Shown here: positions 56,197 to 64,000 of the stretch, piece by piece
Layout: each line of letters opens with the position of its first letter
Numbering within the stretch: the stretch's first letter is position 1
Assembly: GCF_000264995.1 (NCBI RefSeq)
Contig: NW_006767450.1
Span: 496,403 to 560,402, forward strand
Length of the DNA: 64,000 nt
Direction of reading: 5' to 3'
Source: Punctularia strigosozonata HHB-11173 SS5
Lineage: Eukaryota > Basidiomycota > Agaricomycetes > Corticiales > Punctulariaceae
Notes under the pieces: generated by a model
What the model was told of the DNA's origin: nothing
The model's database searches: none
Seen by the model: only the letters and a program-made list of their open reading frames with translations
Position numbers and translations under genes: made by a program

Positions 56197-59100
56197 ATGA
56201 GCGCCCCGCCGATCCTGGACAACCTCGCAGAGCACCCGGGCCAGACTGTATCAGGCCATTGCGACGTCCACGAATCTGAAGACCATCATTCCGCACTCTC
56301 CACACCCGGTCCCTCTCGTATTGTCCAGCCACGCGTTTGTCATTGCGCACTCCGTACGTCTATCATGTTCAAAGATGCTATTCGAACGCGCGTTCAATGA
56401 GGGCTGACGTGTTTTCCGCCAGTGGAACCGCTCCTCGGAGAAGACGGATCGTGGCGGACAGCAATCGGTCTCCACGACGTCCATGAGAAGGAAGGGGATG
56501 CGGACGCGTTGGAGGACTGTATCAAGATCTATCGCAGGCTCCTTGACGACGGTGGCGCCGTTCAACTCCATGTCAGCGAACAACGGGCCGTAACCCGGAG
56601 GACTCTGGCTTTCAAGTTGTTACAGGACCGTAATGGACTCGCCCACGCCAGCGGGCGCCACTGTGTTCTGTCCCGGCTCAGTCGAGCGCTCAGACAGCGC
56701 TTCCTGTTTCACGGAGTACAGCAGGATCTCCAGGACGCGGTCGCGCACGGGCGCAGCGCGGTCGAGGCATGTGATTCCGAAGGCGTTTCTTGCCCCGCCA
56801 CGACGACGACGCTCGCCGACGCGCTGCGCGAGCGATTCGGCAGGCTGTCGAGCGCGGAAGACTTGGACGAAGCGTCTCAGCTCTGCCAGAGCGCGCTGGA
56901 CGGTTCACCGCCCGGGTGCAAACTGCGGCCCGGGTGCCTGAACGCCATGGGAAGGCTCGCCTGCTACCGGTTTCGATTGCAGGGCATGGCCGGCGGCGCG
57001 GCGCAGGCGATCGTGCTTCACAGGGAGGCGTTGCACACGCCTGGCCTGGCGTATCCGGAGGATTTCAAGGCCCGCTTCCTGCTTGCGTTGGCCCTCTTCA
57101 CCGAATACGAGGTGGACGGTCAGATGGACAAACTCGAGGAGGCGATCAAGCTCTATCGCACCGCGCTGGAGTTGTGTCCTCCAAAACACGTCGATCGGCC
57201 GATCGTGCTTCTGAACGTCGGGATCGCGCTCACCATCCAAGGAGAAGACAAGAGCGTCGTGAGCGACGTACAAGAGGCGATCACGCACCTCCGCAACTCC
57301 CTGTCCCTACGCCCTCCGGGCGACCCCTACCGGATCAACTCGATGTCCACTCTCGGGAACGCCGTGCGGTCCCGGTTCATCCTCGAGGGCAGGCCGGAGG
57401 ACCTCCAGGAGGCGACGCAGATCCGGCGGGACGTGATCGCATGCTGCCCGCCCGAGAACCCACACATGTGGATATTCGTCGGCAACCTCGCCAACGTGCT
57501 TGGAAGCCAGTACGAGCACTTCGGGAGCCTGGGCGACCTCGACGAGTGCATCCAGCTACAGCGGGAGGCGATGAGGCGCATACCATCGGGTCATCCCAGG
57601 ATCGCCATCGTTCTCTGCAATCTCGCCGAGTGCTTGATCATGCGTTTCGACGACACCGGTCGCGGCGCCGACCTCGAGGAAGCAATTCAGAGTTTCCGGG
57701 AAGCGAGCGACATCACGAGGCCAGGGCACCCTCACTACTCCAATACGGTGGAGTACCTGGCCACCTGTCTCCGCCGACGTTTCCGCATCTCCGGCGCGTA
57801 CAATGACCTCGAAGATTCGATCGCCCTCTCAAGGCGCGCCATCGGAATGGTGTCCAAGAGCTATTCAGGTTATCCACCTATGATCATCCATCTCGCCGAA
57901 GGACTGTGGCTCCGAGGCGAGCACAGGAGGGACCTTGACGACATCATACATGCCATCAAAGCGCTGGAGGATTTGGACCCCGACTTGACGCCCGAAGTAG
58001 AGCGGCAACGTTGGTTCGAGATCCTCGGCAAAGCGTACTTCGCCAAGTTCAAACACACGCGCTCTGCGTCGGACTTTGAGAAGGCGCGTGAACTCGTGGA
58101 GAAACAACTGGAGCTGCTCACCACTGGCCATCGCGAGCGCTCCAGGCGGCTGATCGACCTCGCCGAGCTTCACCTCGAGCACGGACCTGGTCGCGACATC
58201 GCGCAGGCACTGCAGTTCCTCTCAGAAGGCCTCACGGACGACCACCTGGACGTTCGCGCCCGGCTGCGAGAAGGCGTCCGCTTGCTCTCGGCCATCGAAT
58301 GCGACCACGGGGACATCACGGACGACGTCGCGACCTACTCCCGCCTGCTGGACGTCTACCGCACAATCGTCCACTTGCTCCCGCGCCTGGCCTTCTTCGA
58401 AGTCGACCTCCCCTCCCGCCTCAAGACGCTCGCGGTCGGCCAGAGCGTAGCCGTCACCGCCGCAAGCCATGCGCTCGAGCTGTCCAGGCCGCAAGACGCG
58501 CTCGAGATACTCGAGCAGTCCCGCGCCATCTTCTGGACGCATTCGCTCCGGCTGCGCTCGCAGTTCGACCTCGTCCCGGACGAGTATCGACGGCGCCTGC
58601 TGGAGCTGTCGCGCCAGCTCGACCGGCACGACGAGGGTACCGGGCTCGCGATCGAGAAGCAGCAGCTGGAGCTCGCGCGAGCAAGGAGGTGGAAGCAGAC
58701 GGACGAGTTCCATAATCTGGTGGGCCAAGTCCGGTCCCTGCCCGGCCTCGAGCGGTTCATGCTCCCGGATGACCTGACGGCTCTATCCGGAATCGCGCGA
58801 CACGGGCCCGTCGTGGTCCTCATCGCGTCTAAGGTTACGCGCCGCGCGGTCGTGCTTAGGCGTCCAGGGGATATAGTCAATGTTCCTCTTCCCCTGGTGT
58901 CTGTCGAAGGGCTTGTGCAGTCCAGCAAGGGCTGGAAGTCGGTCCTCATCAGCGAGAAGCGATCCGTCACGCGCGACAGTCGACTGAAATTGCACAAAAC
59001 GAGGATCACGGGCCAAGAACGGAGTGCGACGCACGTCATTCTGGAGCAGCTTTGGGTGGGCGTTGTGAAGCCGGTACTCGACTCACTGGGACTCAAGGTG

Positions 59101-60103
59101 AGCAGAAAGATGTCTGGGAATCGCCTATACGTAGTCCCGACCGGAGCTCATCCAATGCCCGACAGCCCTCGCAAGGTCGAGATCGCCCTCGCCTATGGTG
59201 GTGTCCGACCGGAGAGTTCGCTCGTCTGCCGATCCACGCTGCGAGCGGCGGGGACGAAACGTGTTCGGATTACGTCGTTTCTTCCTATATCCCGACCCTA
59301 GGCGCCCTCGCGACCGCAAGAGCGTCGTATACGCCCCTCACCAAACGACAATGCAAGGTCCTCCTTGCGGCCGTGCCGCGGTCACACGTCCCTATGTGGG
59401 CCGACCTACCGTCGATCGTGGACGAAATCCAGAACGTGGCAGAGATATTACCCGCCGATTCGCTGATGCCGATACCGGATACGGAGGACGCCCGGGTGGG
59501 GGACGGACGTGGTGTGCACGCGCAGACGCTGCTCGACCGGTTACCGGAGGCCAACATTTTGCACCTAGCGTGTCATGGCATGCAAGACCCAGAGAATCCG
59601 CTCGAGAGCGGCTTCGTCATGCGCGACGGCATCCTCAATATCGCCAGATTGATGGGTACGCCGTCTCCGAACGCGCTCATGGCCTTTCTCAGTGCATGCG
59701 AGACGGCTAAGGGCGACAAAGTCAGTCATCGAAACTGGTGACCACCACGTCCAAACAGATGCTGACCATGCCGTGCGCGAATATTGTAGAATCAGCCAGA
59801 CCAGACCATCCACCTGGCAGCAACGATGCTGTTCGCTGGCTTCAAGAGCATCATTGCGACGCTGTGGTACGTGCCGCAGCCCGTTCTTGATACAGGAAGC
59901 TCACGACGCCGATCTTCAGGTCCATGGAAGATGTCGACGGACCGATGATAGCAAGCCACATCTACAAGGAACTATTCCACGGAGGGTCCGAGCACCTGGA
60001 CCCTGACATCATACCATACGCGCTCGACTCTGCAGTACGAAAACTCCGGGAGGTGGAAACCTCCCCGAGCAGATGGGCACCGTACATACATCTCGGGATG
60101 TGA
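56197..60103 (+). CDS. TPR-CHAT protein (caspase-like protease domain)
   Basis: Five exons: 56197-56353, 56423-59097, 59166-59720, 59796-59866, 59920-60103; 1213 residues. From about residue 70 to 720 the protein is built of degenerate TPR units of about 45 residues (for example DLEEAIQSFREASDITRPGH and DLDECIQLQREAMRRIPSGH), each with an L-R-x-R-F-like helix end. The C-terminal CHAT domain has LWWCPTGEFARLPIHAASGG, catalytic His in ILHLACHG (about residue 1081), catalytic Cys in AFLSACETAKGD (about 1122), and the terminal LAATMLFAGFKSIIATLWSM. Both catalytic residues are present, so it may be an active clan CD protease. Such genes are numerous in agaricomycetes; roles in cell death or self/non-self recognition are suspected, not shown here. 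Confidence 0.93.
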
Positions 60104-60425
60104 TGGAACCCTGAGTTCACGATCCCTCTGTACTTGCACGGTCATCTTACACCTCTTCACATAGACTCATTGTCTCAGCAGCTCGTACCCACTTACTAAT
60201 CCATTAATGTTGACGTAGCATATTTTCTGTATATTTGGACGCTGTGCTCATAGCATGACACAGACTCCCGGTTAAAGATTGCAGTGTTGGCTCAGATAGG
60301 GTCGGCGAACGAGAAAGCGGGAAGCAGGCAGAGAGACGATGAGCACAGCCACGCCGTAATCTCGCCAAATTTGGGCGCCGACGTCGGTTCCGGGTTGTCC
60401 TCGAGCACGATAATCTTGGACGAGC
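60104..60425. other. intergenic
   Basis: Short spacer between the CHAT-TPR gene and FUR1. It holds the FUR1 promoter. Confidence 0.5.
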
Positions 60426-61433
<1,008 letters not shown>

Positions 61434-61766
61434 AAATCCATCGACCTGTTGAAAATGATATCTCCTGAATATACTCTGCGCAGATATTGTGTCTAAAGGG
61501 TTTTAGGGCGTAGCAAATCTTCACGGCATGCTCACGAGCGATGGAGCATCAAACGGACTTTCACGGGCTAATTGAAGAGCAGTGATCATAAAGCTTATTG
61601 GCATCTTCAATGCAACAACATCTTTCTTCAAGATCGGTCAGCAGGGTAACAGAAATGAGCCAAGGGTGTCGAGGATCCGGCAGAGAAACAATGCATTGCG
61701 TGCTGTACATATGAACATGTGTAGGCGATGTGGTGGAACAACGAAAGCAAGAATACAACAAAGCCG
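61434..61766. other. 3' flanks of convergent FUR1 and eIF5B
   Basis: 333 bp between the FUR1 stop and the eIF5B stop. AT-rich; no other feature. Confidence 0.6.
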
Positions 61767-64000
61767 TTACTGGATGCCAAGACGCGGCTTGAGCGCTTTG
61801 ATGAGCAGCCACTCTTCGGTCGTAACGTCCGCCTTGAACGTTGCCTGCATGCGGGTCATCATCAATAACCCGACGCAATGCAATCAACGTGTGCCCGTAC
61901 CTTGAGTACATCTATGCTGGCACGCGTGATGTGGCTAACGATCTCGTCCTTCTCGTCGAAATGCCGCCCGAACATCTTCGCCGACTGGTAGACGGCGTGC
62001 TCGATCTTGACGGCTACACCACCGCCGGCTTGAGACTTCTTCACCATCTGCGAAACGGATGTGAGCTCGCGTTCTCCCAGGTTGGCCGACCCCTCCGCGA
62101 CTTACATCGTGAGCTTTGTGATTGATCTCGAGCGACGTGCTTGTTTACGTAGTTCGATCAATTGAGAGATTAGGGGAAAGGGGGGTGGATATTGAACTCA
62201 CATCTTGCCCAGGTCGATGATCTCTCGCTTCTGCGTGGTCGGATCCACCTTGACGACGCACAGTGGCGTGCCAACGCGCAGAGTGCCGTCGAGGATGTCG
62301 ACACCGAGAATGATAGGGTCCCGCTTACAGAACGCCGCGATCGTCTTCAGTCGGCACGGCCAGATCGCCTGCGGTGCAGCGTCCCTCCGCTTCGCTTCCA
62401 TGATCTCGGCATTATACGCCGTGAACGCATCGAACAGATGGTAGATGATGTCAGCTATGAACAGGAGTCACGCCATCAATGTCTGCCTTGCAGTCTGTAT
62501 TAGCGATGACACGCACCTTTGAAGATCTTGATGCCCAACTCCTCGGCAAGCCTCTCCGCGTCCCTGTCCACAGGAACGTCGAAGCAAAGCATACATGCGA
62601 GTTCCTTCGCCTTCTCCAACATCGTCGCCGCTCGCATCACGTCCTTCTTGTGGACGGGACCGATGTTGATGCCCGACACCGGGATCTTGCTGACCTTCAG
62701 GAAGTCGAGCAGCGCCTCGAGTGAGCCGAGTGTGCTGGCCTGGACGCACACGCCACGGCCGGACTTGTCGATGGAGCTCAGTAGGTTGGTGAGGTCGCCC
62801 ATGACCTCGTCCTTGAGGTCATCCTCGTCGTCGTCCGGTCCGCAGACGAGGAGACGCGAGCCGGCGATGGCCTTTTCGAGGTCGGGCGCCGATATCTTGA
62901 CACCAAGCGCCGCCTTGACCTCCTTGTGGTGCACGTACGCCGACTACGAACGCGATATCAGACACCAGCCCGATGCACTTGGGGGAAAGATCAAATGCTG
63001 ACTTGCCTTGATACGAAGTTCCCGCAGGGGCTGTGGGGTGAGCAGAGCACGGATTTGCGTAACAATAGGCCCATTGAGACCGCAAACCACAATCTTGTCG
63101 CCTTCTCGCAAGTACCCGTTCACGAGCACCACATCGATGGTCGTACCAAGACCCTCAATGACCTTCACCTCCAACACTGTGCACTCCAGCGAGGAGATGT
63201 ACATCAGCCGCTCGCTCATGCGCTGCTGCGTCAGGTTGACGAGCAACATGATCATGTCGGGCACACCCTCTCCCGTGATGGCAGACGTCGGGACGAGAGA
63301 GACGTTGCGACCGAAGTTCTTGTTGTCGTAATAGAGCACGGCGTTGAGTCCCTGCTCTGCGAAGGCGGTGATTGTCTTGGCGACGCGGTCCTCGAACTCG
63401 CGTTGCACCGATTTCTTCTGCTTGGCGAGCGAGTCCTGGAACGCGTTGTTCGGGATCGCCTCCCAGCCGTACATACGATCAATCTGCACAACCGTAAGCT
63501 TATGCTCTTTACCTCATTTGTAATTCCGTACCTTGTTAAGGGCGACAATGAAGGGCGTTTTGCGATCCCTCAGGAGTCTCAGCGACTCCAGCGTTTGTGG
63601 TTCGAGACCATGCTGAGTCACCTCGTAAGAACAGCCAAAGAATCAGAGGATGGCTACTAGCGCACCATAATATCAACAACGAGAATGGCGATGTTACACA
63701 AAGAGCTACCACGGCTCCGCAAGTTCGTGAACGACTCGTGGCCGGGTGTGTCGATGACGAGCAAACCGGGAATCTTGTAGTCAAAGCTGCCGTCTTTGTT
63801 CAGCACCGTCGTCTTCTGCTTGATCGCGTCCACGGGGAAGTACGTGGCGCCAATCTGCTGCGTGATACCGCCAGCTTCACCTTCCTGTACATTCGTTTGC
63901 CGAATCTATCACAACCTGCATCAGCCATGCCACTCTTATGATTCTTGCCTCTGAGGATGCGTCAACGCACCTTATCCAGCAGCTTAGTCTTTCCGGTATC
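61767..64000 (-). CDS. FUN12: translation initiation factor eIF5B, C-terminal part (runs off the window)
   Basis: Partial: the gene enters from beyond 64000. Exons read on the minus strand: 64000-63971, 63905-63666, 63612-63532, 63483-63007, 62943-62517, 62454-62202, one ending at 61901, and 61844-61767. GTPase motifs: [10 protein letters not shown] at the edge (G1), [13 protein letters not shown] (G2), DTPGHESF (G3), NKIDR (G4). Domain II ([20 protein letters not shown]), domain III ([20 protein letters not shown]) and domain IV ([20 protein letters not shown]) follow, ending [12 protein letters not shown]. It promotes 60S joining and met-tRNA positioning. The intron after LRELRIK begins AAG|GCAAGT, a perfect GC-AG donor. 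I could not find a phase-consistent junction between the exon ending at 62202 and VTSVSQ-like sequence near 62070, so that splice is open. Confidence 0.93.

Overview
The window looks like chromosomal DNA of an agaricomycete basidiomycete. Genes are dense and on both strands. Coding sequence is cut by many short introns, usually 48-95 nt, with GTRNGT donors and CTNAC-like branch sites. Housekeeping proteins are typical fungal ones, and F-box-like, CHAT-TPR, GNAT and serine-rich families are present. Two N runs (20279-20896 and 48410-48942) mark assembly gaps, both inside introns. Exon models were worked out by eye from splice motifs, frame continuity and remembered family sequences. No search was run.

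Layout. 0.8-3.4 kb: a multi-exon membrane protein. 4.8-6.5 kb: a secreted precursor with 24 tandem HGDSG repeats punctuated by dibasic sites. 6.9-14.4 kb: an F-box-like gene split by a nearly complete 6.3 kb Tad1-like LINE with a 13-bp target duplication. 14.8-17.3 kb: two members of a second F-box-like family, one frameshifted. 18.8-25.9 kb: EMG1/NEP1, SEC14, a small acidic protein, RPN10 and NDUFB7. 26.3-29.1 kb: a tandem pair of GNAT acetyltransferases, the first decayed. 29.4-34.0 kb: a small unknown protein, then SCO1 and a membrane-anchored PDI-like protein head to head. 34.3-37.5 kb: more of the F-box-like family (fragment, intact copy, broken copy). 38.1-39.5 kb: a PP2C phosphatase. 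39.7-41.9 kb: a TPR-CCCH gene in which one exon lies inverted. 42.4-49.4 kb: a large disordered protein, MED10 and RIC8. 50-55.5 kb: CGI121 (KEOPS), a nucleolin-like protein and MRS6 (Rab escort). 56.2-61.4 kb: a 1213-residue TPR-CHAT protein and FUR1 (UPRT). 61.8 kb to the end: the C-terminal part of eIF5B.

The housekeeping genes do not form one pathway. They cover ribosome biogenesis (NEP1, nucleolin-like), translation (eIF5B, and KEOPS for tRNA t6A), proteasome (RPN10), mitochondria (NDUFB7, SCO1), secretion and lipid traffic (SEC14, MRS6, PDI), transcription (MED10), G-protein signalling (RIC8) and pyrimidine salvage (FUR1). The accessory parts show active rearrangement: LINE insertion, tandem duplication with decay, and an exon inversion whose two breakpoints lie in the flanking introns. 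The strongest leads are the repeat precursor, the inverted exon, the LINE-split F-box gene, the CHAT-TPR protein and an apparent excess of GC-AG introns.
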